The translations under genes were made by a program, and so were the position numbers. Of a stretch of DNA of 64,000 nucleotides, positions 36,500-45,599 are shown piece by piece. Source of the DNA: Mycobacterium sp. E3198 (lineage in GTDB: Bacteria; Actinomycetota; Actinomycetes; Mycobacteriales; Mycobacteriaceae); contig NZ_LZIS01000066.1 of assembly GCF_001667015.1 (NCBI RefSeq), positions 1 through 64,000 on the forward strand, in the 5' to 3' direction. The number at the start of each line of letters is the position of its first letter. Within the stretch, counting starts at the first letter, position 1. Under the pieces are notes generated by a model. That model was not told the DNA's origin. It worked only from the letters and a program-made list of their open reading frames with translations, and ran no database searches.

Positions 36500-37938
36500 C
36501 CCGAATCACCGGCAGCAGGAGCGTGCGCTACGCCACCATCATCGCGCTGGTCGCGATGCTGGTGGGTGGCGTGTATGTGCTGTCGGCGCAGGGCAATAAC
36601 CGCACCGTCATCGGCTACTTCACCTCCGCCGTCGGCATCTATCCCGGAGACCAGGTCCGAATCCTGGGCGTGCCGGTCGGTTCGATCGACACGATCGAGC
36701 CGCGTCCCTCCGACGTGAAGATCACCATGTCGGTGGCCAAGGACGTGAAGATCCCGAAGGACGCGAAGGCCATCATCATTTCGCCGAACCTGGTGTCGGC
36801 GAGGTTCATTCAGCTCACCCCGGCCTACACCGGCGGGGCGGTACTGCCCGACGGGGGCAGCATCGACCTGGACCGGACCGGGGTTCCGGTGGAATGGGAC
36901 GAGGTGAAGGAGTCCCTGACGCAACTGGCCGTCCAGCTGGGTCCGACGACGGGATCGATGCAGGGGCCGCTGGGCAGGGCGATCAACCAGGCCGCCGACA
37001 CGCTCGACGGCAAGGGCGAGTCGTTCCACAACGCGTTGCGCGAGCTCTCGCAAGTCGCTGGGCGGCTGGGGGATTCGCGCAGCGACATCTTCGGCACGGT
37101 CAAGAACCTGCAGGTGCTCGTTGACGCGCTGTCGGCGAGCAACGAACAGATCGTCCAGTTCGCCGGGAACGTCGCCTCGGTGTCGCAGGTGCTCGCCGAC
37201 AGCTCGCGCCACCTGGACAACACCCTCGGCACGCTCAACCAGGCGCTCTCGGACATCCGGGGATTCCTGCACGAGAACAACTCGACGATCATCGATACGG
37301 TCAACAACCTCAACGACTTTGCCCAGACGTTGAGCGACCAGAGCGACAACATCGAGCAGGTGCTGCACGTCGCCGGCCCCGGTATCGCCAACTTCTACAA
37401 CATCTACGACCCAGCGCAGGGCACGCTGAACGGCTTGCTGTCGATACCCGAATTCGCCAACCCCGTCCAGTTCATCTGCGGTGGCTCCTTCGAGACCGCC
37501 GCGGGGCCGAGGGCGCCGGACTACTTCCGGCGCGCCGAGCTCTGCCGCGAGCGGTTGGGGCCGGTGCTGCGCCGGCTCGCGGTGAATTACCCACCGGTGA
37601 TGTTCCACCCGCTCAACACGATCACCGCGTACAAGGGGCAGATCATCTACGACACCCCGGAGACCCAGGCCAAGGCCGCCACTCCGGTGCCGCAGTTGAC
37701 CTGGATACCGGCGCAGGGCGCGCACCCGGCACCGCCCGCCGAGAATCCCTCCGACCTGCAGGCGCTGCTGGTTCCGACGGCCCCGCAGACCGGTCCCGCT
37801 CCGGGGCCGCCGCCGGCCGGCGCGAACCCCGCTCCGGCGCCGGGCCCGGGGCCCGGTAACGCGTTCGGCCCGCTGCCCGGGCCCCCGCCCAGCCAGGCGC
37901 CCAACGGGCCGTCGGCCAACCTAAGTGGTGGCGGATGA
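36496..37938 (+). CDS. mce4D: Mce family protein Mce4D
   Basis: A 480-residue Mce subunit with membrane helix (about 10-35), MCE domain (GIYPGDQVRILGVPVG), helical region, and a Pro/Gly/Ala-rich low-complexity tail from about residue 415. ATGA overlap with mce4C. Mce4D tails are generally extended and Pro-rich; here the same. Confidence 0.94.
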   Translation: MTRITGSRSVRYATIIALVAMLVGGVYVLSAQGNNRTVIGYFTSAVGIYPGDQVRILGVPVGSIDTIEPRPSDVKITMSVAKDVKIPKDAKAIIISPNLVSARFIQLTPAYTGGAVLPDGGSIDLDRTGVPVEWDEVKESLTQLAVQLGPTTGSMQGPLGRAINQAADTLDGKGESFHNALRELSQVAGRLGDSRSDIFGTVKNLQVLVDALSASNEQIVQFAGNVASVSQVLADSSRHLDNTLGTLNQALSDIRGFLHENNSTIIDTVNNLNDFAQTLSDQSDNIEQVLHVAGPGIANFYNIYDPAQGTLNGLLSIPEFANPVQFICGGSFETAAGPRAPDYFRRAELCRERLGPVLRRLAVNYPPVMFHPLNTITAYKGQIIYDTPETQAKAATPVPQLTWIPAQGAHPAPPAENPSDLQALLVPTAPQTGPAPGPPPAGANPAPAPGPGPGNAFGPLPGPPPSQAPNGPSANLSGGG

Positions 37939-39101
37939 AACGAATCTGGTTGCGTAGCAGCGTGTTAGCGGCGGGCGGTGTGCTGCTGGCCGGTTGTCAG
38001 TTCAACGGGCTCAACTCCCTGGCGATGCCCGGCACTGCCGGCCACGGCAGCGGCGCGTATTCGATCACCGTCGAGATGCCCGACGTGGCGACGCTGCCGC
38101 AGAACTCGCCGGTCATGGTCGACGACGTCACCGTCGGCAGCGTCTCGGGCATCTCGGCCGAGCAGCGGGCCGACGGATCTTTCTACGCCGCGGTGAAGCT
38201 GGCGCTGAACAAGAACGTGGTGCTACCGGCCAATGCGACGGCGACGGTGGCCCAGACGTCATTGCTGGGGTCGATGCACATCGACCTGGCGCGCCCCAAG
38301 GACAAGCCGGAGACCGGGCGGCTCAAGGACGGCTCGAAGATCTCGGAGGCCAACACGGGCCGCTACCCGACCACCGAAGAGGTGCTTTCGGCGCTGGGCA
38401 TCGTCGTCAACAAGGGCAATCTCGGTGCGCTGGAAGACATTACCGACGAGACCTATCGGGCTTTCGCCGGTCGCCAGGACCAGTTCACCGACCTGATTCC
38501 GCGGCTGGCCGAATTGACCGCGGGGCTCAATCGGCAAACCAACGACATCATCGACGCGGTCGACGGGCTGAACCGATTCTCCGCGACCCTGGCGCGCGAC
38601 AAGGACAACCTGGGCCGGGCGCTGGACACGCTGCCCGAGGCCATCCGGGTGCTCAACAAGAACCGGGACCACATCGTCGAGGCGTTCGCCGCGCTCAAGA
38701 GGCTGGCGACGGTGACCTCCCACATCCTGGCAAAAACCAAGGTGGACTTCGCCGAAGACCTCAAGGGCCTTTATTCGGTCGTCAAGGCCCTCAGCGACAA
38801 CCGCAGGAACTTCGTCACGTCGATGCAGATCCTGTTGACATTCCCCTTCCCCAATTTCGGCATCAAGCAGTCGGTGCGCGGCGACTACCTCAACGTGTTC
38901 ACCACCTTCGACCTCACCCTGCGCCGGATCGGTGAGACGTTCTTCACGACGTCGTACGCACTCGACCCGAACATGATGCACATGAGCGAGGTCCTCAACC
39001 CGCCCGACTTCCTGACCGGCGAATTGGCCAACCTGTCCGGGCAGGCGGCCGACCCGTTCAAGATCCCGCCCGGCGCGGCTTCGGGTACTGAGGGGCGGTA
39101 G
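37935..39101 (+). CDS. mce4E: Mce family lipoprotein Mce4E (LprN)
   Basis: A 388-residue lipoprotein Mce subunit. The lipobox LLAGC puts the acylated Cys at residue 21. MCE domain about 40-130 (LPQNSPVMVDDVTVGSV), then helical stretch. Start overlaps the mce4D stop by 4 bp. The lipid anchor makes it the periplasm-side envelope-anchored subunit. Confidence 0.95.
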   Translation: MKRIWLRSSVLAAGGVLLAGCQFNGLNSLAMPGTAGHGSGAYSITVEMPDVATLPQNSPVMVDDVTVGSVSGISAEQRADGSFYAAVKLALNKNVVLPANATATVAQTSLLGSMHIDLARPKDKPETGRLKDGSKISEANTGRYPTTEEVLSALGIVVNKGNLGALEDITDETYRAFAGRQDQFTDLIPRLAELTAGLNRQTNDIIDAVDGLNRFSATLARDKDNLGRALDTLPEAIRVLNKNRDHIVEAFAALKRLATVTSHILAKTKVDFAEDLKGLYSVVKALSDNRRNFVTSMQILLTFPFPNFGIKQSVRGDYLNVFTTFDLTLRRIGETFFTTSYALDPNMMHMSEVLNPPDFLTGELANLSGQAADPFKIPPGAASGTEGR

Positions 39102-39110
39102 GGCGGCGCG

Positions 39111-40835
39111 ATGATCGACAAACTCACCAGGATCCAACTGTGGGTGTTCGCGGTGATCACCGCCATCACGCTGACCGTGATGGCCGTCTTCTACCTGCGG
39201 CTGCCCGCCACGTTCGGCATCGGAACCTACCAAGTCAGTGCGGATTTCGTCGCCGGCGGTGGGCTGTACAAGAACGCCAACGTCACCTACCGCGGCGTCG
39301 CGGTCGGCCGCGTGGAGTCGGTGGGCCTGAACCCCAGCGGCGTCACCGCCGAAATGCGGCTCAACAGCGGCACCCCCATTCCGGCGAACGTCACCGCCAC
39401 CGTCAAGAGTGTGTCGGCCGTCGGCGAGCAGTACATCGACCTGGTGCCGCCGGGGAATCCCGCATCGGCCAAGCTGCACGACGGATCCCGCATCGACCGG
39501 GCGAACACCCGGATCGGCCAGGACGTCGCCGACCTGTTGAAGCGGGCGGAGGCGCTGGTCAACAGCCTCGGCGACACCCGGTTGCGCGAGCTGCTGCACG
39601 AGACGTTCGTCGCCGCCAACGGGTCCGGTCCCGAGCTGGCCCGGTTGATCGAGTCCGCCCGGCTGCTGGTGGACGAGGCCAACGCCAACTATCCGCAGGT
39701 CTCGCAGCTGATCGACCAGGCCGGCCCGTTCCTGCAGGCCCAGATCCGCGCGGGCGCCGACATCAAGTCGCTGTCCGACGGGTTGGCGCGGTTCACCTCC
39801 GAGGTGCGCCAAGCCGACCCGCAGCTGCGCCAGACGCTGGCCACCGCGCCCGGGGCCACCGACGAGGCCAGTACCGCGTTCTCCGGAATCCGGCCGTCGT
39901 TCCCTGCGCTGGCCGCCAGCCTGGCCAACCTCGGCCGGGTCGGCGTCATCTACCACAAGTCGATCGAGCAGCTGCTGGTCGTTCTGCCGGCGCTGTTCGC
40001 GGCGATCACCACGGCCGCCGGCGGCGCCCCGCAAGACGAGGGCGCGAAGTTGGACTTCAAGCTCGACCTCAACGACCCGCCGCCGTGCGCCGTCGGCTTC
40101 CTGCCGCCGCCGCTGATGCGCACCCCGGCTGACGAGACGCTGCGCGAGCTCCCCAGAGACATGTACTGCAAGGCGGCCCAGAACGATCCCAGCACCGTGC
40201 GCGGCGCCCGCAACTATCCCTGCCAGGAGTTTCCCGGCAAGCGGGCGCCGACGATCCAGCTGTGCCGTGACCCGAAGGGCTACGTTCCGGTTGGCCGCAA
40301 CCCCTGGCGCGGACCGCCGGTGCCCTACGACACGCCCGTGACCAACGGCCTGAACGTGTTGCCGCCCAACAAGTTCCCGTACATTCCGCCGGGCGCCGAA
40401 CCCGATCCGGGTACCGCCATCGTCGGGCCACCGCCTCCCGGCGTGGTGCCCGGGCCGGGACCGCTGCCCAACCACCAGCCGGCTTACGACCCGCCGCCGC
40501 CCAACGACAGCGGACCGCCGCCGGGCAACCCGTCGTGGCACCCGCCCGGGGTGCCGCCGGTGCCGCCGATGCTTCCGTATCCGAAGTGGCTGCCCCCGCC
40601 GGCACCGCCGGAGGGCATCAATCCCCCGCCGGCGGGTCCGGGACCGGAGAAGCCGTGGGGGCCGCCGCCCGGACCCCAGCCGCAGGCCAGCGGCCCGTCC
40701 TACGCCACCTACGACCAGCGCACCGGAGCCTTCACGGACCCGGCCGGCGGCACTGGTATCTTCGCGCCCGGCGCGAGCGGCGCGTCGAGCGCCGAGAACT
40801 GGGTGGACCTGATGCGTGATCCAAGGCCTCTTTGA
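39111..40835 (+). CDS. mce4F: Mce family protein Mce4F
   Basis: A 574-residue Mce subunit. N-terminal membrane helix (about 5-30), MCE domain (GGLYKNANVTYRGVAVGRV), helical middle, and a long Pro-rich C-terminal region from about residue 400 (many PPG and GPPP runs). Starts 9 bp after mce4E. Completes the hexameric set. Confidence 0.95.
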   Translation: MIDKLTRIQLWVFAVITAITLTVMAVFYLRLPATFGIGTYQVSADFVAGGGLYKNANVTYRGVAVGRVESVGLNPSGVTAEMRLNSGTPIPANVTATVKSVSAVGEQYIDLVPPGNPASAKLHDGSRIDRANTRIGQDVADLLKRAEALVNSLGDTRLRELLHETFVAANGSGPELARLIESARLLVDEANANYPQVSQLIDQAGPFLQAQIRAGADIKSLSDGLARFTSEVRQADPQLRQTLATAPGATDEASTAFSGIRPSFPALAASLANLGRVGVIYHKSIEQLLVVLPALFAAITTAAGGAPQDEGAKLDFKLDLNDPPPCAVGFLPPPLMRTPADETLRELPRDMYCKAAQNDPSTVRGARNYPCQEFPGKRAPTIQLCRDPKGYVPVGRNPWRGPPVPYDTPVTNGLNVLPPNKFPYIPPGAEPDPGTAIVGPPPPGVVPGPGPLPNHQPAYDPPPPNDSGPPPGNPSWHPPGVPPVPPMLPYPKWLPPPAPPEGINPPPAGPGPEKPWGPPPGPQPQASGPSYATYDQRTGAFTDPAGGTGIFAPGASGASSAENWVDLMRDPRPL

Positions 40836-40845
40836 TGGGCTTGCA

Positions 40846-41553
40846 GTGACAGCAGAACAAGCGACGACGCAACGCGTCCGTCGGCGGGCCTCCCGCGCGG
40901 CGGGCCCCGCCAAGAGCGAGTCAGATGGGGCCGCCGCGGTCCAAGTCGATGCCCCGGCCGCGTCCGAGCCGTCGGCGAAGCCCGCCGCCAAAAGGGCGAC
41001 CTCGCTCAAGCCGGTCAAGCCGCCGCCCCGGCGGCGGCCCCACCGGACCCTGGTGCTCTGGACGTCGTTCGCCGCGGCGCTGCTCGCCCTCGGCGCGCTG
41101 GCCGGCTGCCTGGCGTTCATGCTGACCCAGCAGCGGCAAGCCGACGCCAGGCAGGCGCGTGATCAGCGCTTCGTCGACACCGCCACGCAGACCGTGGTCA
41201 ACATGTTCAGCTACAAGCAGGACAACATCGACGACAGCGTGAACCGGTTCTACAACGGCACCAGCGGCCCGCTGCACGGCATGCTGGGCGCCAACAACAA
41301 CATCGAGAACCTCAAGGCCCTGTTCCGCTCCACCAACGCCACCTCGGAAGCCGTCGTCAACGGCGCCGCTCTGGAGGGCGTCGATTCGGTCACCGACAAC
41401 GCGTCGGTGCTGGTGTCGGTGCGGGTCACGGTGGCCGATATCGACGGGACGAACAAGCCGTCCATGCCGTATCGGCTGCGGGTGATCGTGCACGAGGACG
41501 AGCGGGGCCAGATGACGGGCTACGACCTGAAGTATCCCGACGGGGGGAACTGA
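40846..41553 (+). CDS. mam4A: Mce-associated membrane protein Mam4A
   Basis: A 235-residue Mce-associated protein: Ala/Pro/Lys-rich cytoplasmic N-terminal region (about 1-65), one membrane helix (about 70-95), then an extracytoplasmic domain. Mam proteins stabilise Mce complexes. GTG at 40846 gives MTAEQATT; a GTG at 40816 inside mce4F is an alternative (245 residues). Neither has a strong ribosome site. Equivalent to Rv3493c. Confidence 0.82.
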   Translation: MTAEQATTQRVRRRASRAAGPAKSESDGAAAVQVDAPAASEPSAKPAAKRATSLKPVKPPPRRRPHRTLVLWTSFAAALLALGALAGCLAFMLTQQRQADARQARDQRFVDTATQTVVNMFSYKQDNIDDSVNRFYNGTSGPLHGMLGANNNIENLKALFRSTNATSEAVVNGAALEGVDSVTDNASVLVSVRVTVADIDGTNKPSMPYRLRVIVHEDERGQMTGYDLKYPDGGN

Positions 41554-42035
41554 TGCGGTGGCTGATCGCCGTCGTGGGTACGTTCCTGGCGGTGGCTTTC
41601 GTCGGCCTGTCCGCGGCGGCCGGCTGGTTTTACTGGGAGCGGGTCCAGACGCGCGGCGAGGCGGCCGCGCGCGCGGTGCTGCCCGGGCTGGCCGCCAAGG
41701 AGATACCCGAGGTCTTCGCCTACGACTACCAGACCGTCGAACGCAGCCTGTCGGCCGCCTACCCGCTGCTGACGCCCGCGTATCGCCAAGAGTTCCAGAA
41801 GAGCGTCAACACCCAGATCATTCCGGAGGCCAAGAAGCGCGAGGTTGTCGTTCAGGCCAATGTCGTTGGCGTGGGCGTCATGTCGGCCAAACGCACTTCG
41901 GCGTCGGTGATGGTCTACATGAACCGCACGGTGACCGACAAGTCACGGCAGCCGCTCTATGACGGCAGCCGGTTGCGGGTCGACTTCGCGAAGATCGGCA
42001 AGCAGTGGCTGATCGCCTACATCACGCCGATCTAG
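41553..42035 (+). CDS. mam4B: Mce-associated membrane protein Mam4B
   Basis: A 160-residue protein with one N-terminal membrane helix (about 5-25) and a small extracytoplasmic domain of the Mam type. ATG overlaps the mam4A stop by one base, the last gene of the mce4 operon. Equivalent to Rv3492c. Two direct repeats follow. Confidence 0.88.
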   Translation: MRWLIAVVGTFLAVAFVGLSAAAGWFYWERVQTRGEAAARAVLPGLAAKEIPEVFAYDYQTVERSLSAAYPLLTPAYRQEFQKSVNTQIIPEAKKREVVVQANVVGVGVMSAKRTSASVMVYMNRTVTDKSRQPLYDGSRLRVDFAKIGKQWLIAYITPI

Positions 42036-42053
42036 CACCTGAGGCCCCAGCGT

Positions 42054-42104
42054 CACACTGGCGTGACGTTCGGCAACCACCGCCACGCTGGCGTGACACT
42101 CGGC
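42054..42104. repeat. Two 21-bp direct repeats, 30-bp period, after mce4
   Basis: CACACTGGCGTGACGTTCGGC and CACGCTGGCGTGACACTCGGC start exactly 30 bp apart and agree at 18 of 21 positions. They lie between the mce4 operon and a convergent gene. A short CGTCAC/GTGACG pairing is possible within the first copy. They may act in termination or as a protein-binding pair. Confidence 0.65.
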
Positions 42105-42116
42105 GCCGCGACAACC

Positions 42117-42695
42117 TCAGAAGCACATGGCGAACTCGTTGCAGCGCAACGGGTAACGCTCGACCGGGCTGGGCGGTGGCCCGGCCATCTGCAGCGAGAA
42201 CGGTTGCTTCTTCATGTCGGACGGCAGCCCACAGACCGGGCCGTGCAGGGTGGTGTGGGTGCCGGTCATGGTTTCGTCGCTGAACGCGTAGGTTTCGGTG
42301 GTCGGCGCGGTGCCGCCGCCCGGACACGAAACGCCGTCGGCCTTGTCCACCTTGAAGGTCCACAGCATGCTCGACATGCGGGCCCTGCCGCTGAAGTTCT
42401 GCAGCTTGTCCGCGGCGGTGATCCGTTCGGGCGTCGAGCTCACGACGTTCAGGGCGCAGTTCATCGCGAAGACGATCGGGTCCGAATAGTCGTTCATGTT
42501 CCGGGTTCCGTTCGGCTGAACGCACAGCGCCGAGATGGTCCAGGTGACCCCGGATACGCCTGCCTCGTTGAAGGTGTAGGTGCCGTCCGCCGGCGGCCCG
42601 ATGGCGCCGGCCGGGTGGCCCGATTCCGACGCGATCCCCAGCGCGACGGCCGCGCAGACGCCGGCGCCGGCGGCCAGCCCACGACCGAGTTTCAT
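42117..42695 (-). CDS. Secreted protein of unknown function (Rv3491-like)
   Basis: A 192-residue protein, exactly the length of Rv3491. The ATG at 42695 has aagggaggggc upstream. A signal peptide covers about residues 1-32. The mature part contains five cysteines, suggesting disulfides. Divergent from nothing nearby; it is convergent with mce4 and follows otsA on the same strand, 58 bp apart. Function unknown. Confidence 0.78.
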   Translation of the reverse strand: MKLGRGLAAGAGVCAAVALGIASESGHPAGAIGPPADGTYTFNEAGVSGVTWTISALCVQPNGTRNMNDYSDPIVFAMNCALNVVSSTPERITAADKLQNFSGRARMSSMLWTFKVDKADGVSCPGGGTAPTTETYAFSDETMTGTHTTLHGPVCGLPSDMKKQPFSLQMAGPPPSPVERYPLRCNEFAMCF

Positions 42696-42753
42696 GATGC
42701 CCCTCCCTTCACGCTGCATCGAGTATCACAGCGTTTCGGCCGCGACACCATGG

Positions 42754-44202
42754 CTAGTTGGGGCCGTGCGGATGCGACTGGGCGAGAGCGTCCAGGAACG
42801 ACCGCGCCCAGCGGTCGACGTCGTGGGCGAGCACCTGGCGTCGCATCGCTCGCATCCGGCGCCGGCCCTCCTCGTCCGTCTGGTTGAGCGCCGCCTCGAT
42901 TGCGTCCTTGAGCCCTTCGAGGTCGTGTGGGTTGACCAGGTAGGCCTGCCGCAATTCGGCTGCGGCACCGGTGAATTCGCTGAGCACCAGCGAGCCCCCG
43001 AGATGGACGCGGCAGGCGACGTACTCCTTGGCAACGAGGTTCATCCCGTCGCGCAGCGGGGTGACCAGCATGACGTCGCTGGCGACGAAGAACGCGATCA
43101 GTTCGTCGCGGGGAACGGGGCGATGCAGGTAGTGCACCACCGGGTGACCGACCTCGCCGTATTCGCCGTTGATGTGGCCGACCTGACGCTCGACGTCGCT
43201 GCGCAGGATCTGATAGCTCTCCACCCGCTCGCGGCTCGGCGTGGCGAGCTGAACCAGCACCGTGTCGTCGCGTTTGGCGCGGCCCTCGGCCAGCAACTCG
43301 GAGAAGGCCCGCAGCCGAACGTCGATGCCCTTGGTGTAGTCCAGCCGGTCGACGCCGAGCAGGACCTTTCGCGGGTTGCCCAGCTCGGCGCGGATCTCGC
43401 GCGCGCGGCGTCTGACTTTCGGGTCGCGGGCCGCGTGGTCGAGCGCGGACGAGTCGATCGAAATGGGAAAGGCGCCCACCCGGACGGTGCGCGATTCCAG
43501 CTCCACCTCGCCGAATCGCGACCGCACCCCCACGGACCCCCGGGAGGTGTTGACGCCGATCAACTGCCGGGACAAGAACAGGAAGTTCTGCGCGCCGCCG
43601 GGCAGATGAAAGCCCACCAGGTCCGCGCCGAGCAGCCCCTCGACGATCTCGGTGCGCCAGGGCATCTGCATGAACAGCTCCACCGGCGGGAACGGGATGT
43701 GCAGGAAGAAACCGATGGTCAGGTCGGGCCGCAGCTCGCGCAGCATCTTGGGCACGAGTTGCAGCTGGTAGTCCTGCACCCACACGGTCGCGCCCCGGGC
43801 CGCCGCGTGCGACGTGGCCTCGGCGAAGCGGCGGTTGACCGCGACGTAGCGGTCCCACCATTCGCGGTGGTAGATGGGTTTGACGATGACGTCGTGGTAC
43901 AGCGGCCACAGCGTGGCGTTGGAGAATCCCTCGTAGTACTCGGCGACGTCGTCGCTGGTCAGCCGCACGGGATGCAGGTGCAGGTCATCCTGCTCGATCG
44001 GCTGGTAATCCAGCTCCTCGTCGTCGTCGGCGACTCCCGGCCAGCCGACCCACGCGCCGCGCCGGCGACGCAGCAGCGGCTCTAAGGCCGTGACCAATCC
44101 CCCGGGGCTGCGTTTCCAGGCCGTGGTGCCGTCGGGAAGCCGCTCGAGGTCGACCGGCAGCCGGTTGGCGACGACTACGAAGTCGGAATTGCCGAAGCCC
44201 AT
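42754..44202 (-). CDS. otsA: Trehalose-6-phosphate synthase OtsA
   Basis: A 482-residue glycosyltransferase family 20 enzyme that makes trehalose-6-phosphate from a nucleotide-glucose and glucose-6-phosphate. The N-terminal ANRLPV loop, [11 protein letters not shown] and the [12 protein letters not shown] nucleotide-sugar site are all present. It directly follows a 54-residue gene with no spacer. Trehalose is the core of mycobacterial glycolipids. Confidence 0.95.
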   Translation of the reverse strand: MGFGNSDFVVVANRLPVDLERLPDGTTAWKRSPGGLVTALEPLLRRRRGAWVGWPGVADDDEELDYQPIEQDDLHLHPVRLTSDDVAEYYEGFSNATLWPLYHDVIVKPIYHREWWDRYVAVNRRFAEATSHAAARGATVWVQDYQLQLVPKMLRELRPDLTIGFFLHIPFPPVELFMQMPWRTEIVEGLLGADLVGFHLPGGAQNFLFLSRQLIGVNTSRGSVGVRSRFGEVELESRTVRVGAFPISIDSSALDHAARDPKVRRRAREIRAELGNPRKVLLGVDRLDYTKGIDVRLRAFSELLAEGRAKRDDTVLVQLATPSRERVESYQILRSDVERQVGHINGEYGEVGHPVVHYLHRPVPRDELIAFFVASDVMLVTPLRDGMNLVAKEYVACRVHLGGSLVLSEFTGAAAELRQAYLVNPHDLEGLKDAIEAALNQTDEEGRRRMRAMRRQVLAHDVDRWARSFLDALAQSHPHGPN

Positions 44203-44367
44203 TTAAGTGTCGAGCTTGGCCGGTCCAATACCGAGCATGGACAAGAAGACGCGGCACTCGTCGGCGTCGTTCGCGTACGCGGCGACGACCCGCCTGGCCT
44301 GGCTCGCGGTGCTGTCGGCCAGCGGCTCAACATCGCCGATTTCGCCAGGATCAGATTTCGTAGGCAT
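44203..44367 (-). CDS. 54-residue conserved protein abutting otsA (Rv3489-like)
   Basis: A 54-residue soluble acidic protein with an ARRVVAAYANDADECRVFLSM helical segment and no known domain. Its TAA is directly followed by the otsA ATG, so translation is coupled. Length and position match Rv3489. A regulatory or structural partner of OtsA is possible but not shown. Confidence 0.75.
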   Translation of the reverse strand: MPTKSDPGEIGDVEPLADSTASQARRVVAAYANDADECRVFLSMLGIGPAKLDT

Positions 44368-44462
44368 GACATAACTCTAGGCCAAGGGCGGCACCCGGCG
44401 AGAACCCGCTTACATCCTGGCCGTAATGTGTAAACCCTCGGATCTGACAGAAGGTGGGCGGA

Positions 44463-45386
44463 ATGACACTCTCCGACCAAGCCGGCGCGCAAGCCGGTGC
44501 CGCGCCGGCCAATGAACTGGTGACCTACGAGACCCTCGACGACGGCCGCGTCGCCCGGATCTGGCTCAACCGGCCGGAGGCCCACAACGCGCAAAGCCGC
44601 GGCCTGCTGATCCAGCTCGACGAGGCGTTCCTGCGCGCCGAGGCCGACGACGCCGTGCGCGTGGTGATCCTGGCCGCGCGCGGCAAGAATTTCTCCGCCG
44701 GCCACGACCTCGGGTCCGAGTTGGCGATCGCCGAACGCAGCCAGCTCCCGAGCTTCCGCATCAACGGCGGCACCCGCGATCCCATCGCCGAGAAGATCTA
44801 CCTGCAGGAGTGGCACTACTTCTTCCAGAACACCTGCCGCTGGCGCGATCTGCGCAAGATCACCATCGCCCAGGTGCAGGGCAACGCGATCTCGGCGGGG
44901 CTGATGCTGATCTGGGCCTGCGACCTGATCGTGGCGGCCGACAACGCGAAGTTCAGCGACGTCGTCGCCGTGCGCCTGGGGATGCCGGGCGTCGAATACT
45001 ACGCCCACCCTTGGGAATTCGGTCCCCGCAAGGCCAAGGAGCTGTTGTTGACCGGCGACGCGCTGGACGCCGACGAGGCCTACCGGCTGGGCATGGTGTC
45101 GAAGGTGTTCCCGGTCGACGAGCTGGCGGACAAGACGCTGGAATTCGCCCGGCGCATCGCCGATCGGCCCACGATGGCGGCGCTGCTCGTCAAGGACTCG
45201 GTGAACGCGGCCTCCGACGCGATGGGGTTCACCGAGGCGCTCCGGCACGCGTTCCACATTCACGAGCTGGGCCACGCGCACTGGGCCGCGCACAACGAGA
45301 ACAGGTACGCCGTCGGCCTGCCGCCCGACGTCGAGGACTGGCGCGACGCCAAGCCCACGCAGATCGCCCGCCGCGATACGCCGTAA
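44463..45386 (+). CDS. Enoyl-CoA hydratase/isomerase family protein
   Basis: A 307-residue crotonase-fold protein. Oxyanion motifs FSAGHDLG and NAISAGLM are clear; the Glu pair of hydratases is not clear, so activity could be hydratase or isomerase. It has an extended N-terminus and C-terminus beyond the usual 260. The ATG has aaggtgg upstream; a GTG at 44454 is possible. Divergent from the otsA pair. Confidence 0.82.
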   Translation: MTLSDQAGAQAGAAPANELVTYETLDDGRVARIWLNRPEAHNAQSRGLLIQLDEAFLRAEADDAVRVVILAARGKNFSAGHDLGSELAIAERSQLPSFRINGGTRDPIAEKIYLQEWHYFFQNTCRWRDLRKITIAQVQGNAISAGLMLIWACDLIVAADNAKFSDVVAVRLGMPGVEYYAHPWEFGPRKAKELLLTGDALDADEAYRLGMVSKVFPVDELADKTLEFARRIADRPTMAALLVKDSVNAASDAMGFTEALRHAFHIHELGHAHWAAHNENRYAVGLPPDVEDWRDAKPTQIARRDTP

Positions 45387-45387
45387 C

Positions 45388-45446
45388 GCCGGCGGTCGGC
45401 TCTGTCGAGTGTGAAATGCCGGCGGTCATCGCCATCGAGTGTGAAA
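45388..45446. repeat. Two 29-bp direct repeats, 30-bp period
   Basis: GCCGGCGGTC-n7-TCGAGTGTGAAA occurs at 45388-45416 and again at 45418-45446: the ends are identical and only the middle 7 nt differ. They follow the enoyl-CoA hydratase stop directly. The period equals that of the repeats after mce4. Confidence 0.75.
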
Positions 45447-45577
45447 CCTGGGCTTTTGGTGTGCGTCCGGGGCGCGATCTCGTCGATTTCTCAACCCTCG
45501 GTACACACGCAAAGCCCTGAGGACACGCAATCCCTTGTCCCGGGACGTAAGTGGCGCGTGTGACCGCTCGCCTATGC

Positions 45578-45591
45578 TAGAACCCGTTTCA
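45578..45591. promoter_or_regulatory. KstR operator before an SDR outside the usual cluster
   Basis: The 14-mer tagaacccgtttca matches TnnAACnnGTTnnA at every fixed base. CAGTTT (45590-45595) follows, as at kshA. It lies 9 nt before the GTG at 45600 of an SDR and extends the regulon past mce4. Confidence 0.8.
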
Positions 45592-45599
45592 GTTTTGGC

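Noticed and set aside
38259..41120. 953-residue open frame on the minus strand across mce4E, mce4F and mam4A
   Set aside because: GC-rich codon bias opens antisense frames. Composition is Arg/Val/Gly-biased, no domain is seen, and the plus strand has clear Mce proteins.
45388..45446. Insertion-sequence ends or attachment site
   Set aside because: No transposase or integrase and no target duplication nearby; the two copies are direct and only 30 bp apart.
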